A stretch of DNA of 64,000 nt from Cyrtodaria siliqua (GCA_037043455.1 JAWPHD010000233.1:372001-436000); one strand, 5' to 3'. Shown: positions 33,060-45,059, counted from the first letter of the stretch. Program-made: numbers and translations. The notes: a model not told the origin generated them from the letters alone.

Positions 33060-34917
33060 TATTCCCAATGCTCACAGCCTGATGTGACCATAATGTCACG
33101 GAAGGTACCAAGCCGGGATAGATAAATGGGTCATTCCGTGTCAAATCACCCAAAAAAATGTAAAAAGTAAACCGTACCCCTTTCGATTTTGCTAAAATTT
33201 GGTTTATATGCTTATTTGGGCTGAAAAAGCTGATATTCCAAATTTTAGCTTGATCGGACTAACGGTTCCTGAGATACGGCCCACCCAATTTTGGGGATTT
33301 CAGCCAAAATGGGCGTGGCCGCCATTATTCAAATGACCATAACTCAGTAACCGATAGGTCAAAATTGCTGAAATAAGTATTTCTGGAATGGGAATTCCAC
33401 AAGGATTCCAAATCTGCCCTTATTTTTGACATATGAGTTTTTTAAAGAGTGATTACCTTTTGACCTTGACTTTGACCTTGAATTTGACCTTGTGGCCCAC
33501 GTGACCTTGAGATGACCTATCATGAAAAAAATTAGCCCAACATGTTTTCTACACAATATCAAAAAATTGGAGGTATAATATCTTTTATAAGCCTGTAAAA
33601 TCAAGTCAAATATCCACACTTGAGGCTGAAAAGGTTTAATTTCGACTCTAGAATCCCTGGGCAGGAAGTGTACTCCCTGGACAGGAAGTGTACTCCCTGT
33701 ACAGGAAGTGTAATCCCCTAATTAGCCTGTCTGGAAGCCATTTGCAAAGAAAGTGTTGAAACAAAAGAAACTGGCAGCCACTTTTACATGATAAATTCAT
33801 AATACAGTGAAGCTGCTATCAAAATGTAAGTATGCACAACCAATCTTAGTACCTTGTGATCAGTCCCATCTGTCTACTTTGTTACGGATCAGTTAATTTT
33901 CAAGATATTAGCAAAAGTTAATTGATAGAAATAAACAGGCCTTGAGCAGTCAGTCTACAGGTGTGTGAACAAAACACATTTTTTATCACTAAAAAAAAAT
34001 AAAAAATGTGTTTTGTTCACACACCTGTAGACTGACTGCTCAAGGCCTGTTTATTTCTATCAATTAACTTTTGCTAATATCTTGAAAATTAACTGATCCC
34101 GTAACAAAGTAGACAGATGGGACTGATCACAAGGTACTAAGATTGGTTGTGCATACTTACATTTTGATAGCAGCTTCACTGTATTATGAATTTATCATGT
34201 AAAAGTGGCTGCCAGTTTCTTTTGTTTCAACACTTTCTTTGCAAATGGCTTCCAGACAGGCTAATTAGGGGATTACACTTCCTGTAAAGGGAGTACACTT
34301 CCTGTCCAGGGAGTACACTTCCTGCCCAGGGATTCTAGAGTCGAAATTAAACCTTTTCAGCCTCAAGTGTGGATATTTGACTTGATTTTACAGGCTTATA
34401 AAAGATATTATACCTCCAATTTTTTGATATTGTGTAGAAAACATGTTGGGCTAATTTTTTTCATGATAGGTCATCTCAAGGTCACGTGGGCCACAAGGTC
34501 AAATTCAAGGTCAAAGTCAAGGTCAAAAGGTAATCACTCTTTAAAACACTCCTATGTCAAAAATAAGGGCAGATTTGGAATCCTTGTGGAATTCCCATTC
34601 CAGAAATACTTATTTCAGCAATTTTGACCTATCGGGTACTGAGTTATGGTCATTTGAATAATGGTGACCACACCCATTTTGGCCAAAATCCCCAAAATTG
34701 GGTGGGCCGTATCTCAGGAACCGTTAGTCCGATCAAGCTAAAATTTGGAATATCAGCTTTTTCAGCCCAAATAAGCATATAAACCAAATTTCAGCAAAAT
34801 CGAAGGGGGTACGGTTTACCTCATTGGGTGATTTGACACAGAATGACCCAAATGTCCTCCTTAAAACTCTTATGTAGTGATTTGTCTACAGTAAGAATCC
34901 TGTCTGGGGAAACATTG
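33060..34917 (+). ncRNA. H/ACA-like family D copy 3, split by a foldback element
   Basis: Hairpin 1 and the hinge AGATAA lie at 33060-33127; hairpin 2 and the ACA tail at 34850-34917. The 1.7-kb foldback element lies between them, just after the hinge. Both halves match other copies, so the copy was intact before the insertion. It is now non-functional unless the element is removed from the RNA. Confidence 0.75.
33128..34849. mobile_element. Foldback element, 1.7-kb near-perfect palindrome
   Basis: The two arms of about 850 bp are near-perfect inverted copies meeting around 33987, with only a short AT spacer. Termini are GGGTCATTCCGTGTCAAATC and its complement. AAAT (or AAATG) lies on both sides as target duplication. 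Features inside each arm: GACCTTGA-type direct repeats, three AGGAAGTGTA repeats, no coding region. An RNA through it would form a very long hairpin. Confidence 0.88.
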
Positions 34918-34997
34918 ACCTACATATTGGTAATTAGTTTTAATTTGATACTGACTGCAGAATTGTCATTTTGCCATTATTTTTTTGCATTGACCAA

Positions 34998-35937
34998 TAT
35001 TCCCAATGCTCACAGCCTGATGTGACCATAATGTCATGGAAGGTACCAAGCCGGAATAGATAAATGTCCTCCTTAAAACTCTTATGTAGTGACCAGTCTA
35101 CAGTAAGAATCCTGTCTGGGGAAACAAACCTATCTATTACTTGTGCATTTGTATTTCATTTGGTGTTGACTGGGTTGGGCTATTATGTTTACTTCCGAAT
35201 TGATCAATATTCCCAATGCTCACAGCCTGATGTGACCATTATGTCATGGAAGGTACCAAGCCGGGATAGATAAATGTCCTCCTTAAAACTCTTATGTATT
35301 AGTCATACAGTAAGAATCCTGTCTGGGGAAACACTTGTTCATTTGTATTTCATTTGGTGTTAACTGTGTTGAGCTTTGAGGTATAATGATTACTTTTGAA
35401 TTGATCAATATTCCCAATGCTCACAGCCTGATGTGACCATTATGTCATGGAAGGTACCAAGCCGGGATAGATAAATGTCCTCCTTAAAACTCTTATGTAT
35501 TAGTCATACAGTAAGAATCCTGTCTGGGGAAACACTTGTTCATTTGTATTTCATTTGGTGTTAACTGTGTTGAGATTGAGGTATAATGATTACTTTTGAA
35601 TTGATCAATATTCCCAATGCTCACAGCCTGATGTGACCATAATGTCACGGAAGGTACCAAGCCGGGATAGACAAATGTCCTCCTTAAAACTCTTATGTAG
35701 TGGCCAGTCTACAGTAAGAATCCTGTCTAGGGAAACAAACCTATCTATTACGAGTTCATTAGTAATTTAACTGTGTAGAATTTGTTGGTATTACGATGAA
35801 CAAAATCTTCCCAATGCTCACAACCTGATGTGAACATAATGTCACGGAAGGTACCAAGCCGGGATAGATAAATGTCCTCCTTAAAACTCTTATGTAGTGA
35901 TCCATCTACAGTAAGAATCCTGTCTGGGGAAACATTG
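34998..35937 (+). ncRNA. H/ACA-like RNA family D, copies 4-8
   Basis: Copies at 34998-35129, 35208-35336, 35409-35537, 35609-35740 and 35806-35937. All keep GTGAC/GTCAC, hinge AGATAA (AGACAA at about 35671 in one) and the ending GGGGAAACA or GGGAAACA. Copies 5 and 6 share a 3-bp loss in hairpin 2 (TATTAGTCATACAG), so one derives from the other. Confidence 0.7.
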
Positions 35938-36062
35938 ACCTACATATTACTAGTTCCTTTGTATTTGCTATTGACTGACAATCAGTCGTGTCAGTTCTTA
36001 GATGTATCCGCACTATTGTTGATGTCTGAGCATATTGACAATAGGTCATATAATAGTATATT

Positions 36063-36392
36063 TGCCTGGCCCAGTGGCTAGTACTGTGGACGTCAAATAC
36101 GAAGAACCTGGGTTCAGTGGCTCCATCCAGTGAGTTACATCATTGTGTGCTGGACAAGACACTTTCCCTTAGTGTCGTCTGATGGATGGGGACATAAACG
36201 AAGGTCCTGTGAATTGGAGTCTTATCCTCCAAGCATTGTTAAGAACCATAGGAATCTGTTCTTCAGTAAAAGTAGGGATGTCCTGAATTCATATCCTTCC
36301 CCGTTCTCTGGGGCATGTATCCTTCCAATCTCTGGGGCTGCTTTTAATAACCTGTGTGTTGATTTGCGGTTAAACCACATTCATTTCAAATC
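36063..36392 (+). mobile_element. tRNA-derived SINE, old copy
   Basis: The head is diverged (TGGCCCAGTGGCTAGTAC, B box GGGTTCAGTGGC), but the tail matches the other SINEs: GGACAAGACACTTTCCC, GATGGATGGGGAC, AACCATAGGAATCTGTTC and a final ACATTCA. Older than the copies at 12048 and 44570. Confidence 0.7.
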
Positions 36393-36627
36393 ATAAACTT
36401 TTACAAGCTAATGTTTGTCAGAAGTATCATATTGATTTGATAAGTTTGAAATGGGTGATGATTGACAATTGATGTAAAGTCTATTGTTTGCATTGAACAA
36501 TATTTCCAATAAATGTCGACTTAAATAAATAAATTGTATTCCTTCTACTTAGAATATTCAGTGTTATAGCACATGTATGATGCATGGTTTTTCATTAGTA
36601 AGTAGTAACATGAATGTTTGTCTTCAG

Positions 36628-36759
36628 GAGAGATGTCTATAGATGAACTGAGAGCCAAGTATGCTGCAGCGTATGATGACAACTTTGAAATGCCTGAGGA
36701 CAGCGGAAATGAGTCAACAGACGTTAATGATTCCGATGACGACGAGTCTGAATCAGAAG
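36628..36759 (+). CDS. SRCAP: SRCAP exon 11: SMDELRAKY block and acidic run
   Basis: 132 nt, phase 1 in and out. Reads GEMSIDELRAKYAAAYDDNF, EMPEDSGNESTDVNDSDDDE, SESE. Human SRCAP has GELSMEELLQQYAGAYAPGS here and EP400 has ELPLLDLMKLYEGAF. This short helical motif followed by acid is the family hallmark, thought to bind H2A.Z-H2B. Confidence 0.96.
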
Positions 36760-36865
36760 GTATATAGCTCGCTCATTATGTTGATACGAGGTGCCTCTCA
36801 GCACTCTTTTGTGTGCATTTTCACTATTCTCACATCAAAACAAAACAAGCTTTACAGTTGTATAC

Positions 36866-36984
36866 TGCTTGATTTGTGATTTACCCATAATTCCATGGTG
36901 CTAATGATCTCGCAGAACGTTTAGTCGACTTCTGTATCATTCTATTTGCTGGGTGAGATTGGTTCCCTTGTGGCTGATACAGTT
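36866..36984 (+). ncRNA. H/ACA-like family E, diverged copy
   Basis: Keeps CCATGGTGCTAATGATCTCG from hairpin 1 and an ending GATACAGTT, but the hinge is not a clear ANANNA. It ends 189 nt before exon 12. Probably decayed. Confidence 0.45.
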
Positions 36985-37172
36985 GACATGCCAACAGTTT
37001 TTTAAGCCTGAGTGTATTCTCATGCTCTAACATGGCACATGTCACACACGGTGAAAATAGTATTGAATGTGTAGCAAAATGCTTTGGCTTTGATTATTTG
37101 TCCAGTGCATAGTAAAATGAAAACAAATATTTGAAGTTGAAAATGTTACATGCATTGTTTCCATGGTTGCAG

Positions 37173-37288
37173 ATGAAGAAGACGTAGATGACATGGAGGA
37201 GGAGAATGCTGAGGAAATCGATGTAGAAGGTGAAGACGATGTTGGACTCGAGGAGCTGGTCAAGGCAGAGAAGGAAGAAAAATCAAAG
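37173..37288 (+). CDS. SRCAP: SRCAP exon 12: acidic segment
   Basis: 116 nt, phase 1 in, 0 out. Reads DEEDVDDMEEENAEEIDVEG, then EDDVGLEELVKAEKEEKSK. Very acidic with VGLEELV, aligned with the SRCAP stretch DDDFGVEYLL before the ATPase domain. Confidence 0.94.
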
Positions 37289-37542
37289 GTTAGTATTTAT
37301 AAATCATGTCAGAATACTTGTGCACATGATGTATTTATGAGGAGCTAGCTGTTCATGTGAAAAAACTATTTGTTTCAAGAAGGCTTTATATTATCATAGA
37401 CTTTTCCTTGCTCACATCCTGATATGATGGTAATGTCACGGAATCCCATTATAACTTCACAAAGAATGATCTCAAAAAATAATGATTTGCATATTTCTTG
37501 ATGTGTTTCTTGGTATTTCTTAGCAAAAAGTGTATCAAACAA

Positions 37543-38058
37543 TATTCCCAATGCTCACAGCCTGATGTGACCATAATGTCACGGAAGGTACCAAGCCGGG
37601 ATAGACAAATGTCCTCCTCAAAACTCTTATGTAGTGGCCAGTCTACAGTAAGAATCCTGTCTGGGGAAACAAACCTATCTATTACGAGTTCATTAGTAAT
37701 TTAACTGTGTAGAATTTGTTGGTATTACGATGAACAAAATCTTCCCAATGCTCACAACCTGATGTGAACATAATGTCACTGAAGGTACCAAGCCGGGATA
37801 GATAAATGTCCTCTTTAAAACTCTTATGTAGCGAACAGTCTACAGTAAGAATCCTGTCTGGGGAAACAAACCTATCTACTACTAGTTCATTATCATTTTA
37901 CAGTTATTTTTTTTAGCATTGAACAGTCTTCCCAATGCTCACAGTCTGATGTGACCATAATGTCATGGAAGGTACCAAGCCGGGATAGATAAATGTCCTC
38001 CTTAAAACTCTTGTGTAGTGACCAGTCTACAATAAGAAGCCTGTCTGGGGAAACATTA
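37543..38058 (+). ncRNA. H/ACA-like RNA family D, copies 9-11
   Basis: Copies at 37543-37674, 37739-37871 and 37927-38058, each with GTGAC/GTCAC (GTGAAC/GTCAC in the middle one), hinge AGACAA or AGATAA and ending GGGGAAACA. A fragment of another copy lies at about 37409-37450. Copy 10 resembles copy 8 (both start ATCTTCCC and have CACAACCTGATGTGAACAT), evidence of duplication between introns 10 and 12. Confidence 0.7.
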
Positions 38059-38212
38059 CTTAATATTTAAAAAAAAAGTGTATTTTCATATTTGAATCTC
38101 TGTATACAATTTACATAAACTTAATTCATTAACCCTTGAAGGCAACACATTTGAAACAATATAGGTGGAATAATGTTTTACATCTCAGCTGCAAGAATAT
38201 TTGTTTGGCTAG

Positions 38213-38284
38213 AACATGAATGATGATGCCATGTGACGGGCGGACATACTTTCAGTGCTGATTGTCACTCCCATCTGACATATC
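38213..38284 (+). ncRNA. SNORD43: SNORD43 (U43) C/D box snoRNA
   Basis: C box ATGATGA at 38220-38226, antisense element GTGACGGGCGG, then GTGCTGATTGTCAC and D box CTGA at 38275-38278. Human U43 has GACGGGCGGACAG, GTGCTGATTGTCAC and a final CTGA in the same order. The element pairs over 11 bases (one G-U) with CCGCCCGTCGC near the 3-prime end of 18S rRNA, where U43 guides 2-prime-O-methylation of a C. In vertebrates U43 sits in an RPL3 intron. The terminal stem is weak. Confidence 0.88.
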
Positions 38285-38384
38285 TGTAATCAACAACTAT
38301 GTTCAACTTTTTACCAGTAAAGATAAGCGATTGAGATATATATTGCCAGTTAGGTGTAAAGATGATTGTATAATAATTAATGGC

Positions 38385-38519
38385 AGAGACTGGAGTTACT
38401 GTGTTGTTTGAACCATAATTGTGCAGTGCTATTGGTCTCACAGAGTAAAGTCAACTTGTGCACTAGTGTACCTGTTTTATGGTATGATTGGTTATCTTGT
38501 GGTCGATGATGAAACATTT
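38385..38519 (+). ncRNA. H/ACA-like family E, diverged copy 5
   Basis: Hairpin 1 is closed by GAGAC/GTCTC, followed by the hinge AGAGTA and a second hairpin ending in GAAACATTT, ACA three bases from the end. Sequence is far from other copies, but order and lengths agree. Confidence 0.45.
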
Positions 38520-38647
38520 GGTTAGTGTGTTGTTGGCATATGTTGGTTACTTGAAGCATCTTAAAAATTATGAGTTGATACTTGCAGTTGGTTTAATCGG
38601 ATTCAATGAATATTGCTATAATTTAGAAGAAATGACCTACTCGAACA

Positions 38648-38982
38648 GTTGAGACTAGAGTTACCTTGGTATTTCACCCATAATTCCATGGTGCTAATGA
38701 TCTCGAATATCAAAGTCAGGACTTATGCACCAATCTACCTGTTTTGTGGCAAGAATGGTTACCTCATGGCTGAGACATTCAAGACAAACTGCAGATTTGT
38801 TTTTCTTGGAACCCTGATACTTATTGATGAAGACTGCTTAATAGGAACAGTCAAGACTAGAGTTACCTTGGTATTTCACCCATACTTCCATGGTGCTAAT
38901 GATCTTGAATATCAATGTCAGGACTTATGCACCAGTCTAGCTGTATTGTGGCAAGATTGGTTACCTCATGGAGGAGACAATT
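38648..38982 (+). ncRNA. H/ACA-like RNA family E, copies 6 and 7
   Basis: Copies at 38648-38780 and 38851-38982. Hairpin 1 ends ATGATCTCGA in the first and ATGATCTTGA in the second; hinge ATATCA or ATATCAA. Hairpin 2 has CCAATCT opposite AGATTGG (CCAGTCT in the second). Tails are GAGACATTC and GAGACAATT. This subfamily recurs at 62221-63440. Confidence 0.68.
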
Positions 38983-39276
38983 AGTAACTGATTGCCAACA
39001 CATATAACATTTGCGATCATTTAATCAACCATTCCCCAATATGTGTTGTTTAATATTTGGAAAGTGTACTTTTATCATACTCTTCTAGTTCTATCGTTTT
39101 CCCTTGCTTGCGACATATTTGAATATATACATGTAGGAATTGAGATATTGGTGATCATTTGATTTATGTGTCTGTCTGGCTATTTATTATGTTGCATGTC
39201 TTTGTGTACAACGTGTTATTTGGACCGAAGGAAAAACATTGTTTATTGTTTAAAAAGAGCTATCTGGCTAACACTG

Positions 39277-41893
39277 TCGAGGCTAGAGTTACCATGGTAT
39301 TTTACCAATAATGTCTTGGTGCTAATGATCTCGGATAGAAAAGTCTGATTTAACGCCCCAATCAGTACCTGTAGTGTGCTAGATTGGTTTACAAAAGTCT
39401 GATATAGTAATTTCATGTCAGTGTACCTGTAGTGTGCTGGATTGGTTTACAAAAGTCTGATATAGTAATTTCATGTTGTCAGTACATCTTGTGTACCCTT
39501 TTTAAGTCTAATCTTTCAGTTGCATCACTGTCTGGAATTTATGTGTCCAATCTGTCTTGTTTTTACATTGCTTGCGATACATTTGGATATAGGAATTAAG
39601 ATTTTTGATATCTACTCCCATGAGTATTTATTATGTTTCATGTCTTGGTGTACAATGTGTTATTTGGACCGAAGGAAAAACATTGTTTAAAAAGGGCTAT
39701 GTTTATTGTTTAAAAAGGGCTGTATGGCTAACACAGTCGAGGCTAGAGTTACTATGTTATTTGATCTATAATATCTTGGTGCTAATGATCTCGGATAGAA
39801 AAGTCTGATTTAACGCCCCAATCTGTACCTGTAGTGTGCTGGATTGGTTTACAAAAATCTGATACAGTAATTTCATGTTCATTTTGCCTATAAATATATC
39901 TCAAGGCTATACACCTGCTTGACATTCTCTCCTGTTTGCAGCACTTTTGAATATAGTAATTAAGATTTTATGTCACCCGTCTTTGTGTAAATGTGTTTTA
40001 TGGACCTAATTTAAAAAGGGCTATCTGGCTATCACAGTCGAGGCTAGAGTTACCATGTTATTTGATCTATAATATCTTGGTGCTAATGATCTCGGATAGA
40101 AAAGTCTGATTTAACGCCCCAATCTGTACCTGTAGTGTGCTGGTTTGGTTTACAAAAATCTGATACAGTAATTACATGTTCATTTTGCCTATAAATATAT
40201 CTCAAGGCTATACACCTGCTTGACATTCTCTCCTGTTTGCAGCACTTTTGAATATAGTAATTAAGATTTTATGTCGCCCGTCTTTGTGTAGATGTGTTTT
40301 ATGGACCTAATTTAAAAAGGGCTATCTGGCTATCACAGTCGAGTCTAGAGTTACCATGTTATTTGATCTATAATATCTTGGTGCTAATGATCTCGGATAG
40401 AAAAGTCTGATTTAACGCCCCAATCTGTACCTGTAGTGTGCTGGTTTGGTTTACAAAAATCTGATACAGTAATTACATGTTTGCATCTTTCTGTTTCATT
40501 GCCTGTTTCAGTTGCATCACTTTGACTAGAATTTTTGTCATGTCTGTCTATTTTACCAAGATATTTAAACTTATGGTTTGTAATTGGTTTAAAAACACCG
40601 TCGAGGCTAGAGTTACCATGGTATTTTACCAATAATATCTTGGTGCTAATGATCTCGGATAGAAAAGTTTGATTTAACGCCCCAATCAGTACCTGTAGTG
40701 TGCTGGATTGGTTTACAAAAATCTGATACAGTAGTTTTATGTTTGCATCTTTCTGTTTCATTGCCTGTTAGTCTTTCAGTTGCATCACTTTGAATAGAAA
40801 TTTTGTCATGTCTGTCTATTTTACCAAGATATTTAAACTTATGGTTTGTAATTGGTTTAAAAGCACTGTCGAGGCTAGAGTTACCATGGTATTTTACCAA
40901 TAATATCTTGGTGCTAATGATCTCGGATAGAAAAGTCTGATTTAACGCCCCAGTCTGTACCTGTAGTGTGCTGGTTTGGTTTATAAAAATCTGATACATT
41001 AATTTCAGGTCACTTTGGAATTCATCTCTAGGCCCCACACATGCCCAACATTTTTTCTCCTGCTTGTGACGCGTTTGAATATAGGCATTAAGATTTTGAT
41101 GATCATGTTATATATACTCAAGGATATTTATTGATGTTGCATGTATTGGTGTACAATGTGTTGTCCAGACCTAAGAAAACTATCCCACATGGAGCTCGAC
41201 TTGTCAAGTTAGAAAGTGTCGATTTCTTAAAGATGGCCGAGGTATTCAGTACTCAGTAAAAATCGGGTGGTGCCTCTAAAAATCGGGTGGTCTGCCTCTG
41301 CAACAATAAAAGAAAAATTTGACCATCATATATGGCCTAACATGTGCTAAAAATGATGTAAAACACCATTCAAAGAAACAAACCTAAGAAAGGTATTGTT
41401 TTATTGCTTAAAAGGGCTATTGGACTAACACAGTCGAGGCTAGAGTTACCATGTTATTTGATCTATAATATCTTGGTGCTAATGATCTCGTACAGAAAAG
41501 TCAGATTTAACGCCCCAATCAGTACCTGTAGTGTGCTGGATTGGTTTACAAAAATCTGATATAGTAATTTCATGTTTGCATCTTTCTGTTTCATTGCCTG
41601 TTAGTCTTTCAGTTGCATCACTTTTACTAGAATTTTTGTTGTGTCTATCTTCTCCTTACTTGGCATACATTTGAATTTAGAAATTAAGATGTTGATAAAC
41701 TTATGCTTTGTGTGTTTATTTTATTGTTTAGATGGAAAAGTCTGATTTAACGCCCCAATCTGTACATGTAGTGTGCGGGATTGGTTTACAGTAATGGTTT
41801 GTGTGTTTATTGTTTAGATGGAAAAGTCTGATTTAACGCCCCAATCTGTACCTGTAGTGTGCGGGATTGGTTTACAAAAATCTGATACAGTAA
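39277..41893 (+). ncRNA. H/ACA-like RNA family E, main array (seven copies plus two halves)
   Basis: Copies at 39277-39409, 39737-39869, 40038-40170, 40339-40471, 40601-40733, 40869-41001 and 41434-41566. Hairpin 1: TCGAG/CTCGG, arms GCTAGAGTT and GCTAATGAT, inner ACCATGGTAT/ATATCTTGGT. Hinge ATAGAA. Hairpin 2: GATTT/AAATC with CCAATC/GATTGG inside. Tail GATACAGTA (ATA in the first and last copies). Two 3-prime hairpins alone follow at 41728-41792 and 41815-41893. The hairpin 1 pocket might face 28S GAGCTTGACTCTAG, a tentative reading. Confidence 0.72.
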
Positions 41894-42340
41894 TGGTTTG
41901 TCTGTTTATTGTTTTAAAAATGATCAACATAGGCTAGAAAAAGTGTATCGGGCTTAAAAAATGGGTGCAGTAGGTAATGTGTAGGTTGTTAAGCCACAAT
42001 AGTAGAGTGAACATGTAGTGTTACCTTTCAATCCGTACGTCACATCCTGGTTATGGATTTTCATAAGGTCCATTTCTAAGTCCTCTACAGCCCTGCATTC
42101 TGAAGTACCTCTGTGACCGGGATTTAAAACCATCTCGCCTCGGCGTACAAGTTTGAATCTGCGAGCTCAACTTGTGAGAAAGTCTCGATTCTTAGGATGA
42201 CTGGAGGTAAACAATACTGGTTCTACCCAGGAAAAGCAGGTGGCCTGCCTCCATCAGTAAAAAATTGACTTGTCATATATTGCCTTAAATGTGCTGAAAA
42301 TGACCTAAAACACCATTCAAACAACCAATCAACCCTACAC
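41185..42340 (+). repeat. Two diverged SINE-tail-like repeats
   Basis: Segments at about 41185-41385 and 42160-42340 share GAGCTCGACTTGT or GAGCTCAACTTGT, GGTGGTCTGCCTC or GGTGGCCTGCCTC and a final AAACACCATTCAAA. They resemble the tail of the bivalve-type repeat at 51603. The remainder of this intron to 42815 shows nothing else. Confidence 0.4.
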
Positions 42341-42815
42341 TGCATACACCGGTACATCATGTAGAGGAGTACCATACCTTAGACCTGTTTACTAAGACCT
42401 TGGTTTTTCATTCCCGCCATTTCTAGAGAGCGAGACGCATCTAGTTATACTGATGATATGTATGGATTAGTTTGACGGAAACATTTGATGTTTATCTTGT
42501 TTGACATTATGTTTTATGAAACAAATATGAAGTTGGTTGTTTTCTGTAAAAACTTCAATTTGTGATTTAGTAACGTTTTCAGATACACATATCAAAAATA
42601 GTCCACCAAAATGTTCTAGTGCAGTCTGCTACTAAGTGACTTATTTGTTGTATGACTAAGCACCGCGTGTCTAATAATAAGAATAATTATGCTGAATTTG
42701 CCAAAGAATGACAATTACATAGCTTTAATAATGCCATAAATATAGTTTCGTATGCGAATGAAAAAAAGGAGGGTTTTAAATGCAAAAGATCATAACTGTG
42801 TTCGTTTATTTGCAG

Positions 42816-42911
42816 ATTGATGAAGCACCAGAGCCCAGCAAGGAGTTGACAGATATTGCTGCACAAGCTGCCAGTCTCCAGCCCAAAGGTTATACTCTAC
42901 AGACTGCTGAG
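42816..42911 (+). CDS. SRCAP: SRCAP exon 13: pre-ATPase linker
   Basis: 32 codons, phase 0. Reads IDEAPEPSKELTDIAAQAAS, LQPKGYTLQTAE. Human SRCAP has KKEITDIAAAAESLQPKGYTLATTQ, an almost continuous match just before the ATPase core. Confidence 0.97.
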
Positions 42912-43825
42912 GTTTGTAGTTCTTTTATTCAGAACTTGGCAAATAAAGCAAATGGCAGCTTGGCTCTGTCCTTCTACAAGTCTTAAGAACATGCTAAGGG
43001 TTCAGCAGAAAAGCTATTATATCCTTTATTCATTTACAGTCACAGTTCTTTCACCCCTCGATATATATTATGTATTTTGATAATTTAGTGTGAGGCTTAC
43101 GAAGTTACATGGTTACACATACCATGGATGCTTCTAATAGTCTCATAGATATCTACTGCCAATTGCTCTGATTACTTCTCGTGAGATAATCAAATCTCAA
43201 GGCAGTTACATCCATCCCATAAACTGTGTTTTGATAGAATTGCTATATACAATCAATTCATACTACAGTATTATCATATTATGTTGGTGTTACTAGGGCC
43301 TTCATATCAATTATTTAATTTAAACTACCTCTTGCATATATTGAAGTCCAGAGTACATATATGTACTTCAGGGCTGTACCATTTAAACATACCTGGGATC
43401 TCGGGGGGATGCAAATTAATAAACATCGATGGGTGAACCCTGTTTTCCGAAATTTGATAAACTACGTTGCATCTATGGGTGGGTTTTAAAAGTGCCTTCA
43501 TGGAGCCGTATGTTTTTATGGAATAGCCCTTAAAGTTTTTAACACGAGGTCATGCGTATATTTAAGTCTGACAATATGGAATGGGTTTAAAATACAGTTT
43601 TATGTGTTTATGTTTCACAAATGATAACAGAAAGGATGGAACTTACATGTTTCATAAAGATACAGTTCTGAGAAAGGTTAAGACAAGCAAAATAGTGGTC
43701 TCTGCTGTGAAACTTGTTGCGAAAAAGTAACCACATATTTTTACACTTTTCAATACTGATTATTTGTCTGAAATTCCTCCCATTTGTTTGTCTCCAGTAT
43801 ATAACATTATTTATGTATATTTCAG

Positions 43826-44003
43826 GTGAAGACGACTGTACCGTTCTTGTTGAAGCACACTCTCCGTGAGTACCAACACGTGGGTCTGGACTGGCTCGCC
43901 ACTATGTATGAGAAGAGACTGAATGGTATCCTCGCCGATGAAATGGGGCTCGGTAAAACTATTCAGACCATAGCTCTTCTATCACATCTTGCCTGTGATA
44001 AAG
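43826..44003 (+). CDS. SRCAP: SRCAP exon 14: ATPase motif I
   Basis: 178 nt, phase 0 in, 1 out. Contains [20 protein letters not shown], then [20 protein letters not shown]. The Walker A box DEMGLGKT is at 43937-43960, and the Q-motif-like REYQ precedes it. All ATP-binding residues expected in SNF2 lobe 1 are present, so the enzyme should be active, unlike EP400-type proteins with DEAGLGKT. Confidence 0.98.
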
Positions 44004-44569
44004 GTATGTTGTTGTATGCTTAATATTGTGGTCAGTTGTAACTAGAATACCCTGTTTATTAGCAAAGAACCTATTGGCAACTTGTTTTATACCCATTGTT
44101 TGTCATATTTGTAGTTATGCTGACCTTAATGACCGTATTTGATTTTGGTGTATGAATATGCACAACTGCAACCATTTAGCCAAAAAAAAATATATAAGCA
44201 TGTAAATAAAGTTGTTCAAGTTTGTTTACTGTATTGATAATTTACGAATTTGGTTCTTTATTGCCATATGCCAACGGTTTATTAGGTCTCCTTGACACCC
44301 AGTCTGGCTTTAATACAAGGTCTAAGCACAGCAACCCCATGAATGGATTGGTATAAAATACAGTCACCCCATGTTTAGAAGGAAAAAAGCCAATTTGAGT
44401 GGGACGAAATTAATTTCTGAAACTGTCCAAAACAAAGAAAACACCAACATTTTAGATTCTTATACTAGCTATTGTATAGTAAAAATATAGTATTTGTTAT
44501 CCAAAACCTAAGCATAGACTGCTATTGTCTTAAATATTCTACCTGCAGCATCTCGCTCTACATTCAGAG

Positions 44570-45059
44570 GGCTGGCGTCGCGCAGTCGGTAGCGCGGCGG
44601 ATTTGTAACCGGAGGCCCCGGGTTCAATCCTCCGTGGTGCCACTGAGTTCCGTCGGTGTGTTCTTGGGCAAGACACTTACCCTCAGCCTCGTCCTTCGGA
44701 TGGGGACGTAAACCGGGCGGTCCCGTGTATCGGGTCTATCCGAGCACGTAAAAGAACCATAGGAATCTATTCGATATTAAGAGTAGGGCAGGTTCCCGGA
44801 TTCCTATGTATCCTTCCCCTCTCTCTGGGGCGGCTCTAAATAACCTATACTGTGTTGATGAGCCGTTAAAGAACATTCAATTAAACTGTACCGGTCGTAG
44901 CGTCAACGTCATGTCAAATTGCGCTAACATTTAAATGAAGTTGACGCTCCATTAAAATGGGTTAAATATCGGCGTTTGCCTTAAAAAAGGTGCTCGATGC
45001 AATAAATCAGTTATTGGGTTTGTTACTGACCCCAACAACATTCAATTCAATTCAATTCA
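44570..45059 (+). mobile_element. tRNA-derived SINE (copy 3), complete with 14-bp duplication
   Basis: A box GCGCAGTCGGTAGCGC, anticodon region TTTGTAA, B box GGGTTCAATCC, conserved tail, and a terminal run of CAATT repeats. CTCTACATTCAGAG lies at both 44556-44569 and 45060-45073, a perfect 14-bp target duplication. It is the best-preserved copy; it carries about 170 bp after the first ACATTCAATT that the copy at 12048 lacks. Confidence 0.88.

Noticed and set aside
33359..34627. Mirror-image open frames of 86 codons on opposite strands
   Set aside because: They are the two arms of the foldback palindrome; the encoded sequence resembles no known protein.
43398..43535. Possible exon in intron 13 because of similarity to 24838-24985
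   Set aside because: The match is inverted relative to the other copy and both lie in introns, so it is a dispersed repeat.
44570..44640. Possible genuine threonine tRNA gene
   Set aside because: The tRNA-like head runs straight into a conserved SINE tail and is flanked by a 14-bp target duplication; the same head occurs at 12048 and 19124.
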